Origin: Cinnamomum chago
Taxonomy: Eukaryota > Streptophyta > Magnoliopsida > Laurales > Lauraceae
Assembly (NCBI GenBank): GCA_038049695.1
Contig: CP142452.1
Coordinates: 69,755,501-69,819,500, forward strand
Length of the DNA: 64,000 nucleotides
Reading direction: 5' to 3'
Below the pieces are notes generated by a model that saw nothing but the letters and a program-made list of their open reading frames with translations, was not told where the DNA came from and did not search any database. Every line of letters begins with the position of its first letter. Position 1 is the stretch's first letter. The position numbers and the translations under genes were made by a program. This document shows positions 44,419 to 55,903 of this stretch, piece after piece.

Positions 44419-45290
44419 GAGTGAATGGCCGAAAGCTTCCCCATCAAAACTCTCCACTATGATGTCCAAGGATAAAATTGGTATTGACTAAATCAATGGA
44501 AGTTGCGAAATGAGTCGGATGTAACCTTCCATTCCAAAACTATATACTAATGTTTCCCCCATTACTTTCATGTAGTACCCATCTTCATTAATATCTGTGG
44601 CATTGTATTTTATTAACAAACATCTCTTTCATGTAGAAAGGATGAACTAGCCAGTATTTGTACTATGGTATCCAGCAACAATTTAAATAAAACACTAGAC
44701 GAGGGAACTTGTGGAACTTGTGGGCAGTGGTTGTGGAACTCCTATGGTTTTGGGCAGTTGGATTTATGTTGTGGAACTTCATATACCATTATTTGAAATT
44801 GAATGGTTTGTTAATGTATGAATGTTAATTGAATGTGTGTATGAGATGTCCGAGTTCTTGAGCTTTTGAAATGTCTGAGTGAATGGCCGAAACCTTCCCC
44901 ATCAAAACTCTCCACTATGATGTCCAAGGATAAAATTGATATTGACTAAATCAATGGAAGTTGCGAAATGAGTCGGATGTAACCTTCCATTCCAAAACTA
45001 TATACTAATGTTTCCCCCATTACTTTCATGTAGTACCCATCTTCATTAATATCTGTAGCATTGTATTTTATTAACAAACATCTCTTTCATGTAGAAAGGA
45101 TGAACTAGCCAGTATTTGTACTATGGTATCCAGCAACAATTTAAATAAAGCACTGGACGAGGGAACTTGTGGAACTTGTGGGCAGTGGTTGTGGAACTCC
45201 TATGGTTTTGGGCAGTTGGATTTATGTTGTGGAACTTCATATACCATTATTTGAAATTGAATGGATTGTTAATTGAATGTGTGTATGGAA
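44385..45290. repeat. 458-bp tandem duplication in the foldback centre
   Basis: The unit from GAGATGTCCGAGTTCTTGAG at 44385 recurs at 44843 with very few differences over more than 400 bases. It starts inside the left arm, so the duplication copied the innermost part of the arm together with unique DNA. It is head-to-tail with no DNA between, which rules out a terminal-repeat pair. Confidence 0.9.
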
Positions 45291-45363
45291 TGTACCAATG
45301 TATTTAGAACAATGTTCAGTACAATGGACTGTACCATTGTCTGGTTTGTTTAACATGACCAAT

Positions 45364-45634
45364 TGTCGATATCGAGCCTACAAAACACAATAATAGTCGA
45401 TATCGACTATTTAACTGAAACCTAAAAAATACAGTCATAGTCGATATCGACTATTTAGCTGAAATATAAAAAACACAGTCATAGTCGATATCGACTATTA
45501 TAATAGTCGATATCGACTATTTAGCTGAAACATAAAAAACACAGTCATAGTCGATATCGACTGTTATAATAGTCGATATCGACTATTTAGCTGAAACATA
45601 AAAAACACAGTCATAGTCGATATCGACTATGTTA
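45364..45634. repeat. Array of eight GTCGATATCGAC palindromes
   Basis: Between 45364 and 45634 the palindromic core GTCGATATCGA occurs eight times, seven of them in the longer form TAGTCGATATCGACT or close to it, separated by TTTAGCTGAAACATAAAAAA or TTATAA spacers. The same core occurs once in each inverted arm (43308 and about 47532). The regular spacing and dyad symmetry look like binding sites for a dimeric protein, which is inference. Confidence 0.92.
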
Positions 45635-45859
45635 TAATACTATAACTTACTAAGTGTAGCTTTAGAAGGGTTAGCTAATCATTTACTAAGTGTAGCTTTA
45701 GAAGGTGTTAGCTAATCATTTTCAATAATGGAAAAAATAAAAATATCAATAACGGGACAATACAAACAACCATTATATTATCATAGATAAGTTCTCAACA
45801 ACATATATCCCCCAAAAAGGGCGATCCTTACAAAATGGAAAAGTATGTTTTAACATTTG

Positions 45860-46285
45860 TGCTCTTCCAAAAAATGCTTCAACAAAATGTGCAAGCCCAT
45901 CATGGCTACATCTTCTATAAATCACATTAACACCAAATATCAACACCAATCAAAATAGACATGATGACATTAACGCGTGCATCCCCCTTCCAAAAAATCT
46001 CTTCCATGTGGAGATTACATTGTCAAGGCGGCTGCATCTTCTATCACATTAACATCAAATATTACCATCAACCAAAGAGGAGTTCACATTAACTCTTGCA
46101 TCCCCCTTCCAAAAAATGCTTCAGTAGACTTTCCACTGTCTAGAACGGCTATATCTTCTATCACATTAACACAAAAAATTAACACCAATAAAAAAGGAGT
46201 TCACATTGACTCTGCATCCTCTTTTCAAAAAATGCTTCGGTAGACTGTACACTATCCAGAACAGCTGCATCTTCTATCACAGTTC
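45860..46285. repeat. ~120-bp tandem repeat, about 3.5 copies
   Basis: The words CATCTTCTATCACATTAACA and GCATCCCCCTTCCAAAAAAT recur at intervals of 118-122 bp (CATCTTCTA-type starts near 45907, 46028, 46150 and 46268). It abuts the inner edge of the right inverted arm. There is no supported coding content. Confidence 0.85.
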
Positions 46286-47667
46286 GGCCTCTCACTCAGA
46301 CATTTCAAAAGCTCAAAGTTCGGACATTTCAAACACCTCAAACATATTTCAAACATCTCAGAACATTACAAGTTCATTGTGTCTTGACCTTACATTTCAA
46401 AAAATATATACATGAAATCTGTTTGAAAATTACAAAAATCAAGAAATGAAAACCCCACCCATGTTCTCTAATTCCTCTCCTCCGATATCTCCTAGTGAAC
46501 AAAATCAATGAATGACAAACCCCACAACAACAGCAGAGTTCTTTCCCATTAGAAAAATATGAGAAATGAGCGTGAAAAATCGTTCTCCTTTCTCTTCGTC
46601 ATTTCATCGAACACCTTCTTGGAAACTACCCCAATATCGACTATCCAAAACCACAGGTCTTATGATACAACCTCCATCCATCCCCGCGCCTGCATCTCAC
46701 CCTCTCCTTGGCACCTCTCCCACCCATCTTCCTCGGGCGATCTTCTTTATTTTTACGCAGGCACCATTATAACCCCCACCATTCTGCCCGGACTCCGGAA
46801 CAAGATACTTCACACCCATCTTCATCACCTCAAATTAAAACTCATTCATTAGAACCCAAAACGATAAAAATTGAATTGAAAGTACGGACCCAAAAATTGT
46901 TTGCCATGCGAACATGTCGTTGAGGAAAAAGTTGTTATTCTGCCGGTTTGAACAGAGAATGGAGGAATCAAAGATTTTATGGAAAAGGAGGGCCTGATAG
47001 AAGCTTTGAAGGAAAGTGAGGATTTTGAGAAGGAGAGGGAGCCATGGAAATGGGGTGCGGGAGTTTGGAAAGTTGTGCAGCCGCTAGAGCACGGAAGCGC
47101 CATCTCCACCTGCGCAAGCCCAAAGACCTCACACCCATCTTCCCGCAGGAGCACAGGAACCCATCTTCCCGCTGGAGCACGGCATGCCCTCTCCATGTCT
47201 CTCTCGCTGCCGGACCCTCATCGAATACCTCTCCGAACCCATCTCACACCCATCTACTATCTCTCGCACCTACTGGATACTCCTCTATCACCATCCCCGT
47301 TGCCGTGTCGCCTCCACTCTCGGCAGGGCCTCCTTGCTTCTCTCTCGACTTCCACAGATATCTCTCCCTCCCACTAAATAAAAAAAAGCCCATCTTTCTC
47401 TTTCCTTCTTCCTCCATCTCAAATATTGTTGTGAGATTGATTTGAGATCGGTTGCAGAAAGCAACAGAGAACAAAAGAGAGAAGAAGAGATGAATGAAGT
47501 TTCGGGTGGCTTTTTGTATGAGGGTATGAGGGTCGATATCGACTATAGCGCTAAAAGACAAAAAAAAAAAGAGAAACGTCAATTGAGGGCTCATTCTGTC
47601 TGCCATTTTTTATTAGGGCCAAATCAATCAATAGGCTGTTTACGAGGGTTTTTTCCGTTAAATCCCC
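46279..47667 (-). repeat. Right inverted arm of the foldback element
   Basis: About 1.39 kb, the inverted counterpart of 43185-44418 and the fuller of the two arms; it keeps about 170 bases (46350-46530) missing on the left. It includes the outer palindrome GGTCGATATCGACTATAGCG near 47531. Confidence 0.88.
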
Positions 47668-47676
47668 TAAATTTAT

Positions 47677-48458
47677 TTACGGCTGAAAGCAAAATGGGTC
47701 AAGGCCTACATGTTGGTTCATTGGCATAAGGCGTGGGTTTGCTTGCTACATTTTGTGTTGGGCCTCAGCCACCCTCTCCAATTAATTTAATACAAGTGTG
47801 TCGTGGGGTTGTGTATGTGCTTGAGCGGATTAGTCTTATCAGGTTAAATACCACAAGGATCCCCTCATCAACAAAATAAGTAAATACATAAATAAATAAA
47901 GTTGGTCAATATAATGGAGATAGGTTTGATCTCCTTGATTTTTTAATCCTACTTATTTATAATTAATGGATGATTATTCTTCTATCTAAGCTAATTCATG
48001 TATGAAACACATAAATTGACAAGTTTATACTTGTATTTTTCATATGGAAAGTAAACTGCTCACTATTATCAATCAAATTAGGAGATCATGCATGGATCAA
48101 TGAATATTATTCATTAATTATAAATAAGTGGAATTAGAAAAATTGAGAAACTTAGATTGATGTTCAATTAGGCCCACAGACAAAAACTCAAATTTGGATT
48201 TGAATAAGAATTAGACTTGATAATGAGTAAAAATCAAGTTTGAATATAATAGGGTTCAGGCTACACGACATTAAAATTTGAATTTAAGCTTTGTTCTTGG
48301 TGCTGCCTCACCTATATATGCCCTTGACTCAACTCAATTCAAAAGGATGACTCAGTCGAACTCCAAAAAGTTACTCACCTCACAGGTTTGTGGGTCAAGG
48401 CTGAGTTTTGAGAGTTGAAACACTGGTCCAATTCATATTATTTGGTAATGATGTGTCC
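47677..48458. other. Gene-free stretch
   Basis: No supported gene or element; AT-rich DNA right of the foldback element. Confidence 0.5.
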
Positions 48459-48474
48459 ACATGTTTGATTAATA

Positions 48475-48644
48475 ACCAAAGGGGTAGCTCAATCGGCCTA
48501 AGACCACGGTTTGCACTCAGAGGTTGTAAGTTCGAAACTGCACTACCACACTGGGGCTACAGAGGAGTTTACCCAACTTCTCTATGGGCCTGGAGGGATT
48601 AGTTCAGTCCAAAGGATTGGGAACCCTTCGATAGGAAAAAAAAA
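48475..48644 (+). mobile_element. tRNA-derived SINE with 16-bp target duplication
   Basis: A box GGGTAGCTCAATCGGCCTA, B box AAGTTCGAAACTGC, tail body CTACCACACTGGGGCTACAG and GGCCTGGAGGGATTAGTTC, A-rich end. It is flanked by perfect ACATGTTTGATTAATA at 48459-48474 and 48645-48660. The head differs from the 18448/42567 type (closer to 18692 and 17055), while the 3' body is shared, so two subfamilies exist. Confidence 0.93.
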
Positions 48645-49365
48645 ACATGTTTGATTAATACAACAGTGAGTAATTGATTATCTCTTGGAGTGAAGTGAAC
48701 TGTTGCAAGTGTACCGTACATGAGGCCAAAACAATATTGACTCATTGACACCCAGAGGTGGCAAATGGGTCGAGTCAACCAGTTGAGTCCACTGTTTGGA
48801 AACCAACCTGTCTCCAACTCATTTTTTTAAAACGGGTCAGGTTTCCCCAACCGATTTAAGGTTAAGAAAACATGACCCCTAGCTTTCTCGTATTTTTATG
48901 TGGGTAGATTTAGTGGGTCAAACATAGGTTAGGTTAGCAGGTTGGGTCAAGTTTTGCCACCCTAATCACGGGCCATGGGCCGCCGGCTCAGTTGGCAAGG
49001 ACAACAAAGTTCTCCAAGAGAGAAGCTGCGTAGACATTCAAGCCTCAATTGGGGCAAAGAGTCAAGTTGAGTCAAAGGCCATGGGGTTGCAAATATTTTA
49101 TCTAAGTACATGTTTGTTTGAATAGAATACATAGGCCTATGTGTTTGTATAGGAATTGAACATAGAAATTCATGATCGAATGAGCTCCACCAAATGATTA
49201 TTAAACGGGGGGAGAGCCGAAGAGGAGAAGGATATGAGGGTAAGGGTCGAAGGACATAAGGTAATGATGTAGGTACGACTTTGACTTTTATAAGATTTGA
49301 ATTATGGCGGTGATGGCTTGGTATTTATTCCTCATCTTCCTTTAATCTAATTTTCATTAAATATG

Positions 49366-49575
49366 GAGTCTGGATCACCTATCGCATTTGTTATACCTTC
49401 ACTGTAAGTGGACCAATAATACTCCGCCACGTCATTAAAAAATTTAGGTGATTCTCTTTCATCTGATTTAAGTTCTTTTAACTTCAAAATCACCTAAATT
49501 TTTGGATGACGTGGCGGAATATTATTGGTCCACTCACGGTGAATGTATAACAAATGCGATAGGTGATCCAAACTC
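49366..49575. mobile_element. 210-bp MITE with ~85-bp inverted repeats, 9-bp target duplication
   Basis: The left arm GAGTCTGGATCACCTATCGC ... TTATACCTTCAC ... GTGGACCAATAATA ... GCCACGTCAT pairs with the inverted right arm ending GCGATAGGTGATCCAAACTC. Flanks TTAAATATG (49357-49365) and ATAAATATG (49576-49584) form a 9-bp duplication with one mismatch, suggesting a Mutator-type miniature element. There is no coding content. Confidence 0.87.
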
Positions 49576-49584
49576 ATAAATATG

Positions 49585-52500
49585 AGGTTATTTGATGGTA
49601 ATATTGGATATTCACCTTTGATTCTTCATAATTAACCACTTGTAAAAATACAAACTCTACAGAATTCTTAGGAATTCAATTACATGAAATAAATATGAGA
49701 TCGTCTACTAGAAGACAGTATCTATCAAACAAACATGAAAAACTGTAGCATCCTCTTATTTGTATTATTAGTATGGCCACATGTTTACTAAGATGGCTGA
49801 AGGAGAGGGATTTAATTGGCCCCCTTTCTTTATTTTTCAGTTTTTCATTTCTAATTTTAGATTTTTATACTTATATTGCTTATTAAAATTGATGGTCAGT
49901 GTAAAGCTTGATTGATGTTAGGAAGTGGCAAGCAAGAAGGTTAATTTCACAATCAAAAGATAAAAAATTAAGATTTTAATGAACAATAAGAAGAAAAGTA
50001 TAAGAATAAGAAGTATATAGCACAAGGGCAAAACTAAGAATAAGAAGTATTGAGCACAAGGACAAAACTAATATTTAATAGAAGAAATAAGGCAAAGGAT
50101 CTTATCCTGCATTATCAACTTTCTGGTTCTAGGCATCCATCATCCAGGCATCATATGATAAGGGAGAAATGTTATCCTATGAACTACAGTAGTCCAGCTC
50201 AGCTCCGTGGGCCCACTTGTGTCCACCTTTGATAAGTGCAGGCTTTTCAGACTCTCGTCCCCCCGTGATCTTGCATCAGGCCCAATTTCACTTTCATTAA
50301 AACTTAATCTACTGTTTCATTGAATCACCAACAAATATATGGTTAAAAGACCACTAAATTTATGGCTATTTGAGGTAGTTACAATTTTTCTTCTTTTTTC
50401 CTTCTAAAAAAAACAATTGTGTTAAAAAAGAGACTAGCAACAAACGACCGTGCTCAGCCCGGGCTAAAACAAAGATAGAGTAAATTATTATAATAATTAA
50501 AACTATAAATTAAAGAAGAATCCACTATTATTATTTTTAAGAATTTTTAGAAGAAAATAAAGTTGGAAAAGATATTAAATTTTATGGTAAAAGGAAGAAA
50601 TTATTGTGAAAAATAATAATGAGAATCTTGTAATATCGTACCTATAAAATCTTTATAAATTGGAAAAATGCATGGGTTGAAAGTCCCTACTAAAAAAGAG
50701 AAAACTCTGGAGCAAAAAGAAAAAAAATTTATCATTCAAAAAAGGAAAAAATGAGAAAAGAAAAAACAAATGCATTCATTTTCCTATCAATACCCGGCTG
50801 GGGGCTCGGTCTGTTAGGTATATCGTGTGGAGTGTGAATGTGACTAAGATGAGTCCCACACCAATACCCCAAAACACTACCCACTCGTTTTAAGCCTACT
50901 TACCATTAAAACACACTTGTTTGAAAATGCAAATCAAATCCACATCCAACCAAACACTTAAGAGTGAGAGAAACGTGTAGAATCCTTTTATTCTACATCA
51001 ATGTCCTATATTTATTTAATATATATAAAAAAAAGATCCAAGGAAAAAAGGTCCCTCACATGGGATCTATACTTTGTGCAAGATAACGATAAAGAGGGCA
51101 ATTTAATTGCTTTCATCAATGTTGAGGCTCTGGATTTTACATGAATGTTGAAGCATTAAAACTAACCTCATTGCAAGCATGTGCAATGAGTTTTATAATT
51201 TAGAAGTTCATTAAATTAATGGCTTATTGTAGGAATTTCAATGGGTCAGTTTCCAGACTTGCCCATTTCTACTATCAATAGGGATTGAATGGTCTGAGTT
51301 CAAGTGTATATCAGGTCCTAAATACTAAGTTCGAGCCTACCTACTCAAAAAATATGGGTGGGTTGATACTGCCCCTTTAAGGCGAGGATCAGACTAAGGT
51401 TTGAGTCCAAGTGCACATAGGATCATCCCAGCTTAAACCACACGATAAAAAATTATTGAAAACATATGACAACTCTTTGAAGGCCTCAGTTCAACAAAGG
51501 CTCAAGTCCATTCAACATTTAAATCAGATTGAAAAGTTCTATGAGGGAGTCCCACTAAGATAGTGCATGGGTTAGATTTATTAAATTCTCTAAAACTTTT
51601 GTGGGATAACACATAAGTGAAAGAGATTGTTATTTTTGGATCATAAGATTTACATAGTGGGCCCCTTTAGAAGGGTCTTTTATGTTATTTTTGAAAGATT
51701 AACTTTAATTTTTAGGAGATATTGATTGAGAGACTTTAGGAGATAGAAGATATGGATAGATATTTTTGGAGAAAAAATATTTGAATGTGATGACATGGCT
51801 CCTTAAATCACTCTAAGTTTTTTATATATATTTATTTAAAAGGAGAACTCCTCCAATGTTGACGTGGCACCCTCCGAAGCCCACCTCCCCTATTACTTTA
51901 ATATATATAACTCTATAGAATGTCCGCCTCTAATGGGGCCCCACGTGACTATCAATTAAGAAAGGTAACAGGATAAATAAATTCCAGATTGATTTAGGGG
52001 TGTCACAATATCAATTCAATCAAATGATTGTGGCATTTAATTTACTCAAAACTTGATGACTATACATGTGGTGGAAATCTCTTGTGAGTAAATATGACAG
52101 TGATTAATGTCTAAATACTTTTCAACTTAAGACCAACCCTAAATATGAAGGAGATAGAATTTCTTGGACGGTCTAAGGTTGTTTTCAAGTAGATTTTCTA
52201 GCTCTCTTATTGCCAAAAGCAATTCCTCTAATGTGAAGGAGACCGCATTCCTCTAATGTGATCCCTTAGGTGTCTGACTTGAAGGCGATTCCTTGAAAAT
52301 CTCAATTTAATTCATTTTCAATGAGAATTAGGGAGTTGGCAGCCTGGCATCAATGTTTTCTTCCATCATGAGGTTTGGTCCGCCAATCCTATGAAAAATG
52401 TGTTAGCCTAGCAAGGGGTTGAGAGGATCTCTCCTTAGGTGAGCGTGGTTATGTATTGATTGGGGTGTAGTATAATGCTTTTGTACCATATCCCTCCCCT

Positions 52501-53259
52501 TTATTTTTTATTTCTTATTTCTTTTTGGAGCCTTGTATGTGGTGTTTCTTTTTAGAAATTTTTTGTTATTGTTCTAAAAAAATATAAAAGTTTGGATCAT
52601 GGTCAAATTAAGACCAACGCCAAGTTAAGAGAAGATTGATGTGTTTGAAAGAATTAGATGGATTAATCGCTAGTATCCATCTGAATGGAAAAAAAAGGGT
52701 AAAGAAGGGCTTTGAGACTTTGCCATATAAAAAACATTATGACTTGATAAGATAATTATAGTACAAATGAAGGTATTAGAAGATGATAAAATAATAATAA
52801 TAATAATAATGCAAAAGGAGGAATTGATAAAGATTCATAAAAATAGATAATAAATAAATGCGAATGTGCAAATCTATTGCTACAAAATACCAGTGATTAA
52901 TGTTGGGATCATTTTCAAATTAAGACCAAATCACAAATTTAAGGGAAGATAGATGTGCAAAGGAGTTGAATTAATCATAAATGTCACTCATGAAAGAGGA
53001 GGCACAAGTGGAGAAAAATGGTATCATAACTTAGACATAACAATAATAATAATAATAATAATAATAGAGGCAAATGAGGTAAGTAATAAAGACTTATTAA
53101 AAAAAGGGAAATCCTTCCTTGGCCGCCCACATATTTAGCAACTTCATATTTAGAAAAAACTTTAACTCTCAATTTAATGATTTAGTCCATTTGAATCAGT
53201 GCTAAATCCCAAAATCAATACCACACAGGCCGAGAAAAAAAAAACAAAAAAACAAAAAT
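49585..53259. other. Gene-poor stretch
   Basis: About 3.7 kb without a supported gene. It holds AAT/ATA microsatellites (near 52790 and 53043), T- and A-rich runs and a diverged duplication (AAATTAAGACCAA... AGAAGATTGATGTG near 52600 and AAATTAAGACCAA... GGAAGATAGATGTG near 52917). Confidence 0.55.
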
Positions 53260-53331
53260 GGGGCATTCCGAGAATTGAACTCGGGACCTCTCGCACCCTA
53301 AGCGAGAATCATACCACTAGACCAAATGCCC
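53260..53331 (-). tRNA. tRNA-Pro (anticodon AGG)
   Basis: On the minus strand: acceptor GGGCATT/AATGCCC, D arm GGTCTAGTGGTATGATT, anticodon stem CTCGC/GCGAG with loop TTAGGGT (anticodon AGG, read as IGG after editing), T arm CCGAG TTCAATT CTCGG, no intron. It differs from the tRNA-Pro at 43057 only at the anticodon first base and one T-loop base. Long T runs follow on the minus strand (53225-53257), serving as terminator. It lies 335 bp upstream of the BRCT gene start and points away from it. Confidence 0.97.
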
Positions 53332-53666
53332 TGATATATGTAATTTTCTTTATAAGATATAACTAACGAACTCTCAGGGTTATATAGTAACTCTCTTGGT
53401 TACTATTCACCTTCCCAACCCCTTCATGGTAAGATAGCCCCTTCATGGTAAGATAGCGACGCAGATCCTTCCCTCCAAAGTCTAAACCCTCTCCTTCTTC
53501 TCTCCTACGATTCTTCTTCTTCTCCTTTCTACCCCCCATTATCTTGTTCTTCTAGAATACCCCTTTCATTATTGGATTTCCCATTCTCAATAGAGAAGAA
53601 TGCATGTTTGGAATGTGGTTTCTCACTTCTCAGTTGAATTTTGTTCATTTTGAGAAGTGATACGAA

Positions 53667-55849
53667 ATGGGTTCTTCAGATAATGATAGAGTTCACAGAA
53701 CAGAACAAAAGAATCCCATCTTCCCCAACAATACCGAGACTCAGCCCATAGACGATCCTGACTCCCCTTTCTCTGGTACTCCTTTTTTTTTTTCAATATA
53801 TTTTCTTGCCTTATTCTTTCTTTTTGATGTGGGGTGCGTTTGGATGTACCCCAGATCACAATCGGTTCGTCGGTACCTTATCTGGGCATTTGGGGTGGCA
53901 TGGAATGTGGGAAGCTCAATTGGGTCGGACACTGTTTTTTCAGTTTCTACTTAAATAAGTACCATTGCAATTGCCCAGATTGATTTTGGGGCGATTAGTT
54001 TAGGGGAAAGAAACGATGTCCAAATCATGTGGTTTCCTGATTTTGATTTGCCCCAAATGCAGAGATGGAATGGATGAAATCTCACTCTGCCCAAATATTC
54101 AAAATTCTAACTGATTGCCACTTAGGGTCTGTCCCAACACAAACATGTTAATGTACAAGCAGAGAAAAAAAAAAAAAAAACCTTATTGAGTGGTGCATTG
54201 GATATACACATGTAATGCCCTGACCACTTGATAATATCATGTTATCAAGAAATATATCATGTCTCCCATATGAAAAAATAAATAAAAGAATTCTACATTG
54301 TGACGTTTTGTTGATTAAATGAAATTGGAATGTTGCCTTGGAAATGGTCTGACCTGAATGAGTGATGAGTGATGACTCCATTCAGGCCTGTGTTATGTAA
54401 TGATGCAGTGCACCAGTTGGTATTCCAATTTCCAAGTTCATCTTTTGGTGCTGTCTGAAACTGGCTTCTCTGACAATCCTAGTGATTCAATAATTTGCCT
54501 GTGAATTCAAGGTTGAATATTAAATAGAAATACACCCATGCAATCGAGGTAAAAAAAGTCTACTGACTTGATGACTGGGATTGTTCATGGACTGGATTTT
54601 CAGTCCATCTCCCACATAAGCAATCTGGATCATTGAAAGTGGACCTCAGCATGTGTGAAATGATGACAAGGAGTTGATTGTTGGGATTTATCATTTGTTT
54701 TCATTTCTCATTTTCTTATCATATTATTCTTATAAATCAGGAGTGAAATTCAATGATGAGGGCATGCAGTTTCATGATACCCTTCCACTTGACAGTGAGT
54801 TATTTGAAACCGAAGTGGTGAGGGAAGTCAATGATATAGGCACTGAAACCCAGGTATTAGAGGATGCAGATTCCACTGCTGGTGAAGGGGCAGAGGTAAC
54901 TGAAGTGTTATCGAGTGATGGTGAGGATCAATTGTCTGATGGCGGCACTTCTCTTTGCAAAGTGAAAAATTCAAATGCTGAATTTGAGATTAAAGATGGA
55001 TCAGAGGAGAGAAAATCTATTTGCTCTAATGACCAAGCAACTAGGGATATTTTGGTGGACTCTGATGCCTCGACTGAGGATGAGAATAGTTCAGGTCAGT
55101 CTTAAACTCTATAGATGAATTGCAATTAACTTAAATGTGCATTTCTTGAAACACATTTGCTATTATGTGCCTCTTGCATGCTTCTTTTTTTTTTTTTTAA
55201 TATCTGTGACCTGTCTTTGCATATTCTTCATTTCACATATTGCTTGAATAGACTTTGGGCACTTTGGAATGTATCCCAAAAGTCTGTTTAAATATTTTTG
55301 CAGAACAAGTGATTATCCATTCAGTTGTGTTTAGGGCAGCATGAAAATTGAACATGGCAGTAGATTGGTTAAGGGTTGACAAAGATTGTCTGACATTCAT
55401 GTTAAGAGGCATAATTACAAAATGGGTCAATGTTTGAGAGAGTTTAAAGCATGATCGGAAAGTTGTTGGCATTTAAAAGCCTTCTGAACAGGAGACATTG
55501 GAACTAAACTTTAATGGGCATTCTCTCAGTAATCCTGGTCAAGGGGGCATTGGGTTCTCTTTTGGGATTGAAATTGCCAACTGCCTGTGACCTCTTCATA
55601 CTAGCAGGTTTTTCTTATTCTATTGCAAATATGTGACAGTGCTTCAACCATTATTCAATGTTTTCAAATAAGAAAAATTGAAACCTATGAGGAAGAAGGT
55701 TATGTGGCTAGAAGCCAGAAGGCTTAACGTCATCAGATGGGACAATTCTGATGGGTCAAATAAATTGGTGTTGGCATTTTGGGTCAAAGAGATCAGAGAA
55801 ATAATGGCAACAAGTCATTATTCAGAGGTTGCCAAGAGACTATCCAATG

Positions 55850-55903
<54 letters not shown>

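Larger units (their letters stand above)
43185..47667. mobile_element. Foldback-type non-autonomous Mutator-like element
   Basis: A 4483-bp element is flanked by perfect 9-bp duplications TAAATTTAT (43176-43184 and 47668-47676). Its ends are GGGGATTTAACCC and (other strand) GGGGATTTAACGG, followed by very long inverted arms: 43185-44418 and 46279-47667. The arms match almost throughout, with about 170 bases missing from the left arm near 44330. The 1.86-kb centre holds a 458-bp tandem duplication, an array of a GTCGATATCGAC palindrome and a 120-bp tandem repeat. No transposase is present. Open frames in the arms are mirror images of each other and carry no recognised domain. The 9-bp duplication and G-starting ends point to the MULE superfamily, long-TIR (foldback) type. 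Confidence 0.93.

Noticed and set aside
44385-45290. A 458-bp direct repeat that might be a pair of long terminal repeats
   Set aside because: The copies are head-to-tail with nothing between them, and both lie inside the foldback element whose own ends and 9-bp duplications are clear.
50800-51000. A TGTTAG-starting stretch considered as a possible solo terminal repeat
   Set aside because: I found no matching end, no flanking duplication and no primer-binding site, so there is no support for an LTR element.
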